This document shows, piece after piece, positions 8,064-16,755 of a DNA stretch of 64,000 nt. The notes under the pieces are model-generated. The model did no database searches and was not told the origin of the DNA. It saw nothing but the letters and a program-made list of their open reading frames with translations. A program made the translations under genes and the position numbers. Numbering within the stretch: the first letter of the stretch is position 1; the number at the start of each line of letters is the position of its first letter. The DNA comes from Thermovenabulum sp049723235 (GTDB lineage: Bacteria; Bacillota; Thermosediminibacteria; Thermosediminibacterales; Thermosediminibacteraceae), in contig NZ_JBNARB010000012.1 in assembly GCF_049723235.1 (NCBI RefSeq), forward strand, positions 4,274-68,273. Reading direction: 5' to 3'.

Positions 8064-8154
8064 AAATCCTCCAAAATATTTTATTTTTGACTCATAAAAA
8101 ATTATAGCAAAACTGACATTTTTTATAAATACACTTTTTCCCTATGAAAAAAAT

Positions 8155-8180
8155 AAAAAAGCAGGTGTTCCTGCTTTTTT
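8155..8180 (-). terminator. Terminator after ndoA
   Basis: AAAAAAGCAGG (8155-8165) and CCTGCTTTTTT (8170-8180) form an 11-bp hairpin with a TGTT loop and T-runs on both strands. It ends the acpS-nnr-alr-ndoAI-ndoA group, 15 bases past ndoA. Confidence 0.88.
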
Positions 8181-8194
8181 TAAATTACCAAAAA

Positions 8195-8554
8195 TTAAAA
8201 GTCTACGAGTCCCAGACTTATTTTTAAGGCCTCATCCACTTTTGCCATTATTTCACTGTCTAAAAAGGTTATTTTCTCCTTTAACCGCCTTTTATCGATT
8301 GTCCTTAACTGTTCCAGTAATACCACCGAATCCTTTTCCAATCCGTAATCCTCTTTTTTAAGTTCCACGTGGGTAGGAAGTTTGGCTTTGTCGATCTGGG
8401 AAGTAATTGCCGCAACTATTACCGTCGGGCTGTATTTATTTCCCACATCGTTCTGCACCACCAGGACAGGGCGCACTCCACCCTGTTCCGATCCTACCAC
8501 GGGATTTAAATCCGCATAAAATACATCTCCCCGTCGGACAAGCACGTCATTCAC
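8195..8554 (-). CDS. ndoA: Endoribonuclease toxin NdoA (EndoA/MazF/PemK)
   Basis: MazF-family sequence-specific mRNA interferase, 119 residues. RRGDVFYADLNPVVGSEQGG, RPVLVVQND, TVIVAAITSQ and the VVLLEQLRTIDKRRL stretch match Bacillus EndoA almost block by block; the conserved Arg and Thr/Ser catalytic positions in these blocks are kept. The start overlaps the stop of the antitoxin gene (8 bases), which is usual for the pair. It follows alr as in Bacillus. Confidence 0.96.
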   Translation of the reverse strand: MNDVLVRRGDVFYADLNPVVGSEQGGVRPVLVVQNDVGNKYSPTVIVAAITSQIDKAKLPTHVELKKEDYGLEKDSVVLLEQLRTIDKRRLKEKITFLDSEIMAKVDEALKISLGLVDF

Positions 8555-8822
8555 GCTCCGACAGTCTTAACTCATAGGAAAAGAAATCCTGAATGTCCTG
8601 ACAGATTCCCATTTCCGCAATTTTTAAATTTATGTCTGCCATTTCCATATAGCCCGATTTAAGCTGCTCTCTCATCCTGAGCCTTTCCCTTTCTTTTATA
8701 TAAAGCATCATGGCATCCCGAATCAATTCGCTTCTATCTTTATTTTCCAAAGATAGAATTCCATCCAATTGTCGCAAAAGGTTTTCCGGCAAACTCACCG
8801 TAATTTTTACAAGTCCGGCCAC
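8547..8822 (-). CDS. ndoAI: Antitoxin NdoAI (EndoAI), ribbon-helix-helix
   Basis: Ribbon-helix-helix DNA-binding antitoxin that binds and inhibits the NdoA RNase and represses the operon. The N-terminal strand VKITVSLPENLLRQLD and the helix KDRSELIRDAMMLYIKER are the RHH fold; the C-terminal half wraps the toxin. I chose a GTG at 8822 because AGGGGGT lies 6-7 bases upstream, giving 91 residues, close to the 93 of Bacillus EndoAI. An ATG at 8843 would add seven residues without a ribosome-binding site. Confidence 0.9.
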   Translation of the reverse strand: MAGLVKITVSLPENLLRQLDGILSLENKDRSELIRDAMMLYIKERERLRMREQLKSGYMEMADINLKIAEMGICQDIQDFFSYELRLSERE

Positions 8823-8893
8823 AGCGGCACCCCCTATGAGCATCTATAAAAACAAATCACTATAATTATTTGAATAAAAATAGAAAAATATAC

Positions 8894-10063
8894 CTAAGAT
8901 GTTAAATAATTTTTAACCTTTATTATTTTACCATCTTCTATATAAACCCTTGGAACCCTTTTAGAAACGGCACACAGCACCTCATAGGAAATCGTACCTA
9001 TGATTTTTGCTACTTCATCCGCCGTTACACCGTTATTTTTACCATCGCCAAAAAGCTCTACATCGTCTCCCACTTTCAGTCCTTCGATCCCCGTCACATC
9101 TACCATACACTGGTCCATGCATACCCTTCCCACTACTTTTGCCCTTTTGTCTTTTACAAAAACCTCTCCTTTTGAAGAAAGCAGCCGGAAGTAACCATCC
9201 GCATACCCGGCAGGAAGTGTAGCAATTCTGCTCCTTCTTTGAGTTATAAAAGTCCCACCGTAGCTTACAGGTTTTCCTTTTTCCAGCTCCTTTAAATGGG
9301 CAATCTTTGTCTTAAAGCTCATTACGGGTTTTAACTTTACCTTTTCCTTATCCACCTCATCGGAAGGATAGCATCCGTAAAGCATTATTCCCGCCCTTAC
9401 CATATCCAGATGGGTTTCGGGCAGGTCGATAATCGCCGCGCTGTTAGCGGCATGTTTTATGGGAATCCTGTATCCCTTATTTTCCAATCTGCCAACGACA
9501 TCCATAAACTTATAAAACTGTTCAAAGGTAAAACCCTTATCCTTTTCATCCGCCCTGGCAAAATGGGTAAAAATGCCTTCCACTTCGATACCGGGGAGTT
9601 CAAATACCCTTTCTATTTCCGAAATAATAGGGGAATCCGCTAAAAAACCTATTCTCCCCATGCCCGTATCCAGTTTAATATGAATCTTAACAGTCTTTCC
9701 CATTTGTGCTGCTTTAAGGGAAAGCTTTTCGGCCATTTCTACGCTGAACACGGTCTGAGTTATATTGTTCTCTATTATTTTATCAAACTGATCCTCCGGT
9801 GTAAAACCCAAAATAAGGATGGGAGCCCTGACACCCTCTCTTCTCAAAGCGAGGGCCTCGTCCAGAAAAGCGACGGCAAGGTATTCCGCTCCCATAGAAA
9901 GGGCTACCCGGGATACCTCAAAGGCTCCGTGCCCGTACGCATCCGCTTTTACCACTGCACAAAACTTTGAATTTTTGTTTTTCACTCTCAGGACTTCATT
10001 AATGTTGTGTTTTAAATTGTCCAAAAGAATCTCGGCTCTAGTAGGCCTTAGGGACTCTTTCAT
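8894..10063 (-). CDS. alr: Alanine racemase
   Basis: PLP-dependent racemase making D-alanine for peptidoglycan. The PLP lysine is in FCAVVKADAYGHGA (near residue 40), the catalytic tyrosine is in KPVSYGGTFITQ near 265, and RVCMDQCMVDVTG is the conserved C-terminal block. The 389 residues are typical. The start follows AGAGGTGAG. It lies between nnr and the ndoAI-ndoA pair, the standard Firmicute order. Confidence 0.97.
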   Translation of the reverse strand: MKESLRPTRAEILLDNLKHNINEVLRVKNKNSKFCAVVKADAYGHGAFEVSRVALSMGAEYLAVAFLDEALALRREGVRAPILILGFTPEDQFDKIIENNITQTVFSVEMAEKLSLKAAQMGKTVKIHIKLDTGMGRIGFLADSPIISEIERVFELPGIEVEGIFTHFARADEKDKGFTFEQFYKFMDVVGRLENKGYRIPIKHAANSAAIIDLPETHLDMVRAGIMLYGCYPSDEVDKEKVKLKPVMSFKTKIAHLKELEKGKPVSYGGTFITQRRSRIATLPAGYADGYFRLLSSKGEVFVKDKRAKVVGRVCMDQCMVDVTGIEGLKVGDDVELFGDGKNNGVTADEVAKIIGTISYEVLCAVSKRVPRVYIEDGKIIKVKNYLTS

Positions 10064-10098
10064 TTATCTCACCTCTTTTAAAAAGATTTATATTTATC

Positions 10099-11658
10099 TT
10101 AAAAAATCTTCAAAAAAGCTTCCGGTATATTATCCAATATATCACCGGCAATCAGAGGAATTTCCCCTTTTTTCTCCCTTGCGATATCTCCTGCTAAACC
10201 GTGAATATACACGCCCGCACAGGCAGCCTTTAAAGGGTCCGGGTTTCTGGCAAAAAAGGCCGCAATCATGCCCGTAAGGACATCCCCGCTACCGCCGGTG
10301 GCCATACCGGGATTCCCGGTGGGATTGATGTACACCGGAGAATCCGGTGATTTTACAAGGGTCCTTGCTCCTTTCAGAACCACCGTGCAATTAAATTCAT
10401 CCGCCGCCTCCACCACCTTTTGCCATCGGTTTTCCTCTATCTCCTGCGGTGAGGTATTTAATAGCCTTGCCAGTTCCCCGGAATGGGGAGTTAAAATAAT
10501 TTGTCCCTCTTTTTCCCTTAAAAGTTCGGGATGTTTTTGAAATGCGTTAATTCCGTCCGCATCCAAAACCAGAGGCTTTTTGCAGTTTTTTACAAATTCC
10601 CTGATGAACTTTTTTGTGTTTTCATTGGTAGATAAACCGGGCCCGACAGCGACCACATCGACCTTTTGTGAAAACTCCAAAGCCTTGTCCAGCGCATCCA
10701 AGGATATACATCCTCCCTGATCGGGGAGCGGCTTTTTCATCACTTCGGTCAGCTTTACCTCAAAAACCGCAGTCAAACTTTCCGGCACCCCAAGGGTAAC
10801 AAGCCCTGCTCCCGAACGCTGGGCAGTAAGGGCGCATAAAGCTGCAGCCCCCGTCAGACCCTTTGAGCCGGCCAGAATAAAAACTTTGCCGAAAAAACCC
10901 TTGTGGACATTGGGAGGATAGGGTATAAAAAGATTTTTTATAAAATCTTCGTTTAAAAGAATACCTTCCGGTTCAATTTCTTCTATTAAATCCACCGGCA
11001 TACCGATATCGGCAACTGTAACCCTGCCGGCGTAAACCGCACCGGGATATAAAAGCAGTCCCGGTTTTAAAAGACCCATTGTTACCGTTTCATCTGCTTT
11101 TACCGCCTCTCCCAGCACTTTACCGGTTCTTCCGCAGATGCCTGAAGGTATATCTACCGCCACCTTGTAACCCTTCATCTTATTTATTAAATTTATTACA
11201 TCTTTATACCTTCCTTCAATATCTCCCTTTAAGCCCGTTCCAAAGAGAGCATCAATAAGTGCAAAATTTCCATCGTCCTTATTTAAGAGGTCATACGCCC
11301 TGTTTAACTGCTCGTTTGAAAAAATATAATTCAAAGAAACGTTCATTTTCTCGAGGATTGTCAAATTAATGAGGGCATCTCCCGCTATGCTTTCCTTTTT
11401 TTCCGGGATAAAAATCTCTACCGAAAAACCTTTATTTTTCAGATGCCTTGCCGCTACAAAACCGTCTCCTCCGTTATTGCCCTTGCCGCAAAAAATATAA
11501 ACTTTTTTTGACGCAAAACATTTCCTTTGATATGCTTTCTCTACCACATCAGCTACAGCTTTACCTGCATTTTCCATCAGCACGATTCCCGGGACCTGGA
11601 AGTCTTCCATCGCCAGTTTATCCATTTTCCTCATGGTTTCCGGCATTACCACTTTCAT
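10099..11658 (-). CDS. nnr: Bifunctional NAD(P)HX epimerase/dehydratase (Nnr)
   Basis: Two-domain metabolite-repair enzyme for hydrated NADH/NADPH. The N-terminal YjeF_N epimerase domain (1-215) shows GNNGGDGFVAARHL and the DALFGTGLKG and DIPSGICG blocks. The C-terminal ribokinase-like ADP-dependent dehydratase (about 235-519) shows HKGFFGKVFILAGSKGLTGAA, TPHSGELARLL, and the catalytic NPTGNPGMATGGSGDVLTGM. The ATG at 11658 follows GGGAGG; a TTG one codon earlier is less likely. It overlaps acpS by about 40 bases, implying translational coupling. Confidence 0.95.
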   Translation of the reverse strand: MKVVMPETMRKMDKLAMEDFQVPGIVLMENAGKAVADVVEKAYQRKCFASKKVYIFCGKGNNGGDGFVAARHLKNKGFSVEIFIPEKKESIAGDALINLTILEKMNVSLNYIFSNEQLNRAYDLLNKDDGNFALIDALFGTGLKGDIEGRYKDVINLINKMKGYKVAVDIPSGICGRTGKVLGEAVKADETVTMGLLKPGLLLYPGAVYAGRVTVADIGMPVDLIEEIEPEGILLNEDFIKNLFIPYPPNVHKGFFGKVFILAGSKGLTGAAALCALTAQRSGAGLVTLGVPESLTAVFEVKLTEVMKKPLPDQGGCISLDALDKALEFSQKVDVVAVGPGLSTNENTKKFIREFVKNCKKPLVLDADGINAFQKHPELLREKEGQIILTPHSGELARLLNTSPQEIEENRWQKVVEAADEFNCTVVLKGARTLVKSPDSPVYINPTGNPGMATGGSGDVLTGMIAAFFARNPDPLKAACAGVYIHGLAGDIAREKKGEIPLIAGDILDNIPEAFLKIF

Positions 11659-12037
11659 CAAAAAGACCTCCCATAATACAGGCTACCGCACAGGCGTACT
11701 CCTTTGTGTGGCTTAAAGAAATATCTATGAGTTTAAAGCCTTTTTTTAAAAATCTATCCTTTGCTTTTCCATAAAGAAAAACCCGGGGTTTTCCTTTCTC
11801 ATCCTTCAGTATTTCTATATCCCTCCAGCTTACCTCTCCTATCCCCGTCCCGAGGGCCTTTGCCACCGCCTCTTTTGCGGCAAATCTTGCGGCAACACTT
11901 TGAAAGAAAAATTTATTTTCATTAAAACTATTAATTTCTTTATCGGTAAAAATTTTTTTTAAAAATCTTTTATTTTTGCAGGCTCTTTTTACCCTTTCTA
12001 CTTCCACAATGTCAATTCCTACACCCATTATTACCAT
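11618..12037 (-). CDS. acpS: Holo-[acyl-carrier-protein] synthase AcpS
   Basis: Transfers phosphopantetheine from CoA to a serine of acyl carrier protein. GVGIDIVEVERV (Mg-binding Asp), RFAAKEAVAKALGTGIG (catalytic Glu-Lys) and ISLSHTKEYACAVA are diagnostic. The first ATG (12037) has no spaced ribosome-binding site; the ATG at 12028 is preceded by GGGGATGG and may be the true start, giving MGVGIDIVE as in homologues. The C-terminus runs some 15 residues past the usual end because it overlaps nnr. Confidence 0.93.
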   Translation of the reverse strand: MVIMGVGIDIVEVERVKRACKNKRFLKKIFTDKEINSFNENKFFFQSVAARFAAKEAVAKALGTGIGEVSWRDIEILKDEKGKPRVFLYGKAKDRFLKKGFKLIDISLSHTKEYACAVACIMGGLFDESGNAGNHEENG

Positions 12038-12195
12038 CCCCGGTGTTTTACATTATTTTTTCCATATAAATACAATAATAAAATACTTACAGTTGAAAAA
12101 AATAAAATAGGATAAATTATTAAATTAAACTTATATAAACTTTCGATTTTTCTCTTTAAAATACCTTCTTTTTGACAAAATTTAAAAAATATTTT

Positions 12196-12212
12196 CTTGA
12201 CCTTCTTTGACC
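12196..12212 (+). promoter_or_regulatory. CtsR operator (heat-shock repressor box)
   Basis: On the minus strand the site reads GGTCAAAGAAGGTCAAG, a direct heptamer repeat with a three-base spacer. It matches the CtsR consensus RGTCAAANANRGTCAAA at all but the last base. It overlaps the -35 box and spacer of the hsp20 promoter, so bound CtsR would block RNA polymerase. ctsR itself is not in the window. Confidence 0.85.
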
Positions 12213-12225
12213 TTCGTTGTATAAT
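12197..12225 (+). promoter_or_regulatory. Sigma-A promoter of hsp20
   Basis: TTGACC (12197-12202) and TATAAT (12220-12225) are separated by 17 bases, about 44 bases before the hsp20 start codon. This is the clearest promoter signal in the 230-bp gap between acpS and hsp20; the rest of that gap is AT-rich with nothing else recognisable. Confidence 0.85.
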
Positions 12226-12268
12226 TTAATTAGAATTTATGAAAAATTTACCAGAGGAGGTGCTTGCT

Positions 12269-12703
12269 ATGCATGAAAGGCATCTAATACCGTGGAGGAG
12301 AAGGGGTTTACTGCCAGCTTTCTTCGACCTGGATATTGAAAACTTCTTCGACAATTTCTACGACTTTTTAAATCCCTCGGCTATTAGAATAGATATGAAA
12401 GAAACCGAAAAAGAATATATTCTGGAAGCGGACTTGCCCGGATTCGATAAAAATAATATAGAAATACATCATGAAGAAAATATGCTTACCATCTCCGGCA
12501 AACAGGATGAAATAGTTGAAGAAAAAAGGGAAAATTATATCCATAAAGAAAGAAGAAGGGGAAGTTTTTCCAGGACAATTCCCTTACCGGACAACGTGGA
12601 TGCGGACAACATAAAGGCAAGCTATACAAACGGTGTACTGCGCCTCATTCTTCCCAAGATAAATCCATCAAAACCAAAGGGAAGAAAAATCGATATAGAA
12701 TAG
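12269..12703 (+). CDS. Small heat-shock protein, Hsp20/alpha-crystallin family
   Basis: ATP-independent holdase chaperone of 144 residues. The alpha-crystallin domain starts near residue 47 (IRIDMKETEKEYILEADLPG), includes KNNIEIHHEENMLTISG, and ends with SYTNGVLRLILPK; a GSFSRTIPLPDNVD strand precedes it. The ATG at 12269 has AGAGGAGGTG upstream; the ATG at 12239 falls before that site. It is monocistronic, with its own CtsR-controlled promoter and terminator. Confidence 0.95.
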   Translation: MHERHLIPWRRRGLLPAFFDLDIENFFDNFYDFLNPSAIRIDMKETEKEYILEADLPGFDKNNIEIHHEENMLTISGKQDEIVEEKRENYIHKERRRGSFSRTIPLPDNVDADNIKASYTNGVLRLILPKINPSKPKGRKIDIE

Positions 12704-12733
12704 GAACCCCGTTAAATTGGGGTTCCTATTATT
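12702..12733 (+). terminator. Terminator shared by hsp20 and the convergent receptor gene
   Basis: AGGAACCCC (12702-12710) pairs with GGGGTTCCT (12719-12727), followed by an AT-rich tail on both strands. It lies at the junction of two convergent genes and can serve both. Confidence 0.85.
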
Positions 12734-15700
12734 TATTCTTCACCAAGTTCTTCATCAAATAAGCTCAAAAATATCTCAACTATTTCCAGGTCAAACTGGG
12801 TTCCTGCATTTCTTTTTATCTCGAGGAGGGCTTCTTCCACACTCTTTTGTTCACTGTATGGCCTTCTTGATGTCATGGCGTCAAAGGCCTCTGCTACCGA
12901 TAAAATACGGCATAAAAGAGGAATTTCCTTTTCCTTCAACCCAAGGGGATACCCTTTGCCGTCCCACCTTTCGTGATGCTTTAATATAAACTCTGCTATC
13001 CCTGCAAGATCTGGAGACGAAAGGGCTATTCTATAACCTTTCTGAGAGTGCTGTTTTAATACTTCCCATTCTTCCTCGGTAAGGGGCCCTTTTTTATTTA
13101 AGATGCTGTCGGAAATGGCAACCTTCCCGATATCGTGCACTTCCGCCAGTAGGGCAAGGTCCGAAAGTTCCTTGGGAGAAAGACCCAGTTTTTTGCCTAT
13201 TTTAAGGCTCAGATCTTTTACCCTTTGCGCATGGCCTTCGTTAATATAATCCTTTTCCGCCAGTATGGACATCAGGACATTTAACGTCTGTTTCCTTATA
13301 CTGTTGCTGTTTAAAAGTTTATCCCGGTACATGAGTTCGTCGGCTCTTTTTAACACATCCTTTAGATTTTCTCCTTCATATTCCGCGGTAGCATATCCTA
13401 TGGACAGGCTGAGGTAAAGCCCTTCCTCAGCTTCCCGCTCATTGAACTTCTCGATATTATCTTTTATTCTGCTTACTATTTTTTCCGCATCCGAATTGGA
13501 AGTCTTAGGAAGCAGTAATGCAAATTCGTCTCCTCCAATTCTTGCAAGAATATCCGAAGACCTTATAGAGCGAAGCAGAACCTCAGATAATTTGATAAGC
13601 AGCTTATCTCCCTTATCGTGCCCTAAGGAATCGTTAATCAGTTTTAATCCGTTCAGGTCCATCATAATAATTGAAATAGGGTATTCCCTGCTTCCCGTAT
13701 ACCTTAAAAGTTCTTCTTCAAAAAACGCCCTGTTGTAAAGCCCCGTCAAATTATCGTGCAGGCTTATATACTCTAATTTTGTCCTGTATTCGTGAACCTC
13801 TGTTATGTCAGTGTAAATCCCGTAAATCCCTAAGATTTCTTCATTAACCTTTATCAAAATGCCCCTAATATTAACATAAATCGGCTTACCGTTCTTTGTG
13901 TATCTTACTCCTTCCACGGAGAGTTTTTCATCATCAAATACCATTTGGGTAAGTTTTTTCGCGTTTTCCAGTTCTTCTTCTTTGTTAATTAATTCATCCA
14001 CATCTTTTCCCAGGCATTCCTCTTTGCTGTATTCAAACAGCTTTTCAAAGGCCGGATTGACGTCGACGATCCGGTGATCTTTATCCAGAAGAACTATCGC
14101 ATCGGGAGAATGGTTGAAAAGTGCCCTGAGCTGCTCCAAGTATCTCTTTTCTTCCGTTATATCCTCATAGAACGAGAAGGCTCCCAGGATTTCTCCATTT
14201 TTATCGCTTACTAAAATATCCTTCATTTTTGCTATTACGGGAGTTCCATCCTTTTTATACCTTACGCCCTCATAGGAGAGGAAGTATTCCTCACCTTTTA
14301 ATATTTTTTGAGCCCTGTTTGTATCGAACATAAATCTTTTAATTACCGTCTCATCAAAAATACTCTTTCCTATTATTTCTTCCCTGCTGTAGCCGAAGAT
14401 TCGTTCAAAGGCAGGGTTCACATCCCTGAATACCATATCGCTGTCGTAAAACACAATTCCATCCCGGGAGTTTATAAACAGGGCTTTATACCGCTCCAAC
14501 TCAAATTCCAGCAATCTCCTGTAGTTTTCCAGCTCCGTAATATCGCTGATAACCCCTGTAAACTTTTCGTCTACGTACTTTCCCTGTATTAACAAATACT
14601 TCCTTTTACCTTCTAAATCCCTTGCCCTTACCTTTACTTCAATCTCCTTTGTTTTACCGGTATAGGCTTTTCTAATTGCATCTAAGAGCATCCTTCTGTC
14701 TTTTTTCTCCAAACCCTTTAAAACAGTCCTGTATCCGCAGACGACTTCACAGCCTTTAATCAATTTTGCGGCATTTTCCGTTATGTAAAATCTTCTACTT
14801 TCAATGTCGTATTCCCAGACGCAGGTTTCGCTGGCTTCAAGAGCAAGCATGAGCCTTTCCTGAAGCTCTTTTATCCTTTGTCCGGTCATTCGAAGCTCTT
14901 CGAAACTTGCCGTCAACTCCTCATTTTGAGCATATATTTCCTCATAGGCTGCCGAAAGCTCTTCATTTGCCTTTTTTATCTCGCTGGTTTTCCTATCGAT
15001 GATATCTTTTAACCTCTTGTTTAAATAAATTAAAAGAAAAATTATGGACAGCAAAAAAATCGATATAACGACCATTGTGTAGAAATGTTTTTTTATGGCT
15101 GCTTTCACATCATAGGGCTCGTCGCCAAACCATTTTTTTATAATCTTATCGTAAATCCCGTCTTCCGCCATCTTAGTAAGACCGTAGTTAAAAACATTTA
15201 AAAGTTCCGTATTCCCTTCTTTAACCGCAATGCAGTAAAACGTCTCGCTTATGGGATCGCCGACAATTTTAACCCTGTCTTCCAAATTATATTTTTTCAA
15301 AAAATAGCGGGCTGTATATTTATTCCCTATAAATGCATCCGCCTGACCATCCATCAAAAAAAACAAGGCTTCTTCCTGAGATGACCCCCGTAAAATATTT
15401 ATCCCTTCTATATTCCTTACTATTTCTTCAGCAATGTCTCCCTCCTGAATCGCCACCTTTTTCCCTTTCAGTTCCTTCAATGAGCTAATTTCGTTATCTT
15501 CCCGGCGCACAAGGATAACCCGGGAACTTACGAGGATTGGGCGGGAAAAATCGTATTTTTTATCCCTTTCTTCACTTTTGGACATCCCCAGGAGAGCATC
15601 CACCTTTCCGTCTTCCAGGGCTTTTAAAGCATCCGCCCACTCCATGGGTATGTATTCCACTTCCAGCCCCGTGTATATAGATATTGTGCTCATGATATCT

Positions 15701-15882
15701 ATGTTAAATCCCTGAAAGTTCCCCGACGAATCAACAAATTCATAGGGCGGAAAATTTCTATCACCGGCCACCGTGATTTTTTTATTTTGGCTGGCAGAAG
15801 CACCGGAAAAAAATAAAATAAAAAGGAATAAGACCAAAATTATTTTTTTAAGGGCAGAAGTTATTTTCTTACTATTTAACAA
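12733..15882 (-). CDS. Membrane receptor: PBPb + three PAS + GGDEF + HD-GYP
   Basis: A c-di-GMP-type signalling protein of 1049 residues. In order: signal anchor (1-33); extracytoplasmic solute-binding domain of the amino-acid type (about 36-260, starting TVAGDRNFPPYEFVD); a membrane helix (about 270-292) and coiled coil; one divergent and two clear PAS domains (to about 715); GGDEF (motif ARIGGDEF, residues 783-787); HD-GYP (EVHDIGK at about 914, HHERWDGKGYPLG). The GGDEF half keeps an RSSD inhibitory I-site five residues before the motif, and the HD-GYP half is complete, so the protein could both make and break c-di-GMP. I chose the TTG at 15882 because GAGGTG lies 6 bases upstream. Ligand unknown. 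Confidence 0.93.
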   Translation of the reverse strand: MLNSKKITSALKKIILVLFLFILFFSGASASQNKKITVAGDRNFPPYEFVDSSGNFQGFNIDIMSTISIYTGLEVEYIPMEWADALKALEDGKVDALLGMSKSEERDKKYDFSRPILVSSRVILVRREDNEISSLKELKGKKVAIQEGDIAEEIVRNIEGINILRGSSQEEALFFLMDGQADAFIGNKYTARYFLKKYNLEDRVKIVGDPISETFYCIAVKEGNTELLNVFNYGLTKMAEDGIYDKIIKKWFGDEPYDVKAAIKKHFYTMVVISIFLLSIIFLLIYLNKRLKDIIDRKTSEIKKANEELSAAYEEIYAQNEELTASFEELRMTGQRIKELQERLMLALEASETCVWEYDIESRRFYITENAAKLIKGCEVVCGYRTVLKGLEKKDRRMLLDAIRKAYTGKTKEIEVKVRARDLEGKRKYLLIQGKYVDEKFTGVISDITELENYRRLLEFELERYKALFINSRDGIVFYDSDMVFRDVNPAFERIFGYSREEIIGKSIFDETVIKRFMFDTNRAQKILKGEEYFLSYEGVRYKKDGTPVIAKMKDILVSDKNGEILGAFSFYEDITEEKRYLEQLRALFNHSPDAIVLLDKDHRIVDVNPAFEKLFEYSKEECLGKDVDELINKEEELENAKKLTQMVFDDEKLSVEGVRYTKNGKPIYVNIRGILIKVNEEILGIYGIYTDITEVHEYRTKLEYISLHDNLTGLYNRAFFEEELLRYTGSREYPISIIMMDLNGLKLINDSLGHDKGDKLLIKLSEVLLRSIRSSDILARIGGDEFALLLPKTSNSDAEKIVSRIKDNIEKFNEREAEEGLYLSLSIGYATAEYEGENLKDVLKRADELMYRDKLLNSNSIRKQTLNVLMSILAEKDYINEGHAQRVKDLSLKIGKKLGLSPKELSDLALLAEVHDIGKVAISDSILNKKGPLTEEEWEVLKQHSQKGYRIALSSPDLAGIAEFILKHHERWDGKGYPLGLKEKEIPLLCRILSVAEAFDAMTSRRPYSEQKSVEEALLEIKRNAGTQFDLEIVEIFLSLFDEELGEE

Positions 15883-15979
15883 AGAAATCACCTCAAAAAA
15901 TTTATGAAACCGGAACATTTGTAAATCTTTCGGATATTTTAATTATAATACATTTTTAAAGCAATCAATATTTTTTTTG

Positions 15980-16162
15980 TTAACTTTTTTTCACCTCATC
16001 ATCTTTTTTCTTATCCCAAACCTTCCCTTTTTTATAATAATCTAATATGGTCTTATCTAATTTACGGCTTATTTTCAAAAGTATCTCTTTGTCAAAATGC
16101 ATATTTAAAGCATTGTTCAATAAATGTTTAAATTGCTCTATTTTTCTCAGGTTATCATCCAT
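15980..16162 (-). CDS. Spo0E-like sporulation regulatory phosphatase
   Basis: A 60-residue protein with the Spo0E-family pattern: an N-terminal helix followed by LLKISRKLDKTILDYYK, matching the SxxLDxxIxxYY signature. Members dephosphorylate Spo0A~P or relatives and hold back sporulation. The start ATG is preceded by GAGGTGG. It lies between the receptor gene and a divergent Xre regulator. Family members are short and variable, so the assignment rests on this one motif. Confidence 0.75.
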   Translation of the reverse strand: MDDNLRKIEQFKHLLNNALNMHFDKEILLKISRKLDKTILDYYKKGKVWDKKKDDEVKKS

Positions 16163-16296
16163 TATTCCACCTCTTTAATATCCTTTTTACAACATTTTAC
16201 ATCATCTCCCTTCTTTTTGCAAATAATATTTATATGCTGTGAGCAAATTCCAATAGAGAATTTTGTCGGCTAAAGTAGAACTGAGGAGTGAAAAGA

Positions 16297-16695
16297 ATGG
16301 AAAACTATTCTAATAAATTTGATTTAAAGTCCATAGGAAAAAGAATCCGGGAAGAGAGAGAAAAGTTTGGACTTTCCCGGGAAGAATTCGCGGAAATTGT
16401 GGGTCTTTCGGACTACTATATCGGCCAGATAGAGCGAGGAGAACGCCAGATGAGCCTCCCCGTTTTAGTTAAAATGGCAGGTTTACTTCATCTTTCCCTG
16501 GATTATATCATTTTCGGAGAAGATTATTATTATGCTGAATATCTCAGAGAATCCTGCTTAAATAAACAAAAGGGCGACCCTATGGAAGAAATTGTGGGAC
16601 TTCTCCACAGATGTTCGAAAAAAGAATTGGAACTGATAAAGAAATTGTTAAAAGTTATTTTGCCCTATTTAAATAAATTAGATTCAATGCCATAA
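16297..16695 (+). CDS. Xre-family helix-turn-helix regulator
   Basis: N-terminal cro/C1-type HTH (residues 13-70): IGKRIREEREKFGLSREEFAEIVGL followed by the recognition helix region YYIGQIERGERQMSLPVLVKMA and the LDYIIFGE end. The remaining ~60 residues are helical and unassigned. The ATG at 16297 follows CTGAGGAG; a GTG at 16288 is inside that site. Total 132 residues. It is divergent from the Spo0E-like gene; targets unknown. Confidence 0.88.
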   Translation: MENYSNKFDLKSIGKRIREEREKFGLSREEFAEIVGLSDYYIGQIERGERQMSLPVLVKMAGLLHLSLDYIIFGEDYYYAEYLRESCLNKQKGDPMEEIVGLLHRCSKKELELIKKLLKVILPYLNKLDSMP

Positions 16696-16722
16696 TTACA
16701 TTAATGCTGATGAATGCACCAT

Positions 16723-16749
16723 AAAAAAAGGGCTGCCGTAAAGCAGCCC
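16723..16749 (-). terminator. Terminator after the selenium/sulfur module
   Basis: GGGCTGC (16730-16736) pairs with GCAGCCC (16743-16749); on the minus strand it is followed by seven Ts. It lies 7 bases past the DUF3343 gene and also separates it from the convergent Xre gene. Confidence 0.88.
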
Positions 16750-16755
16750 AGCATT

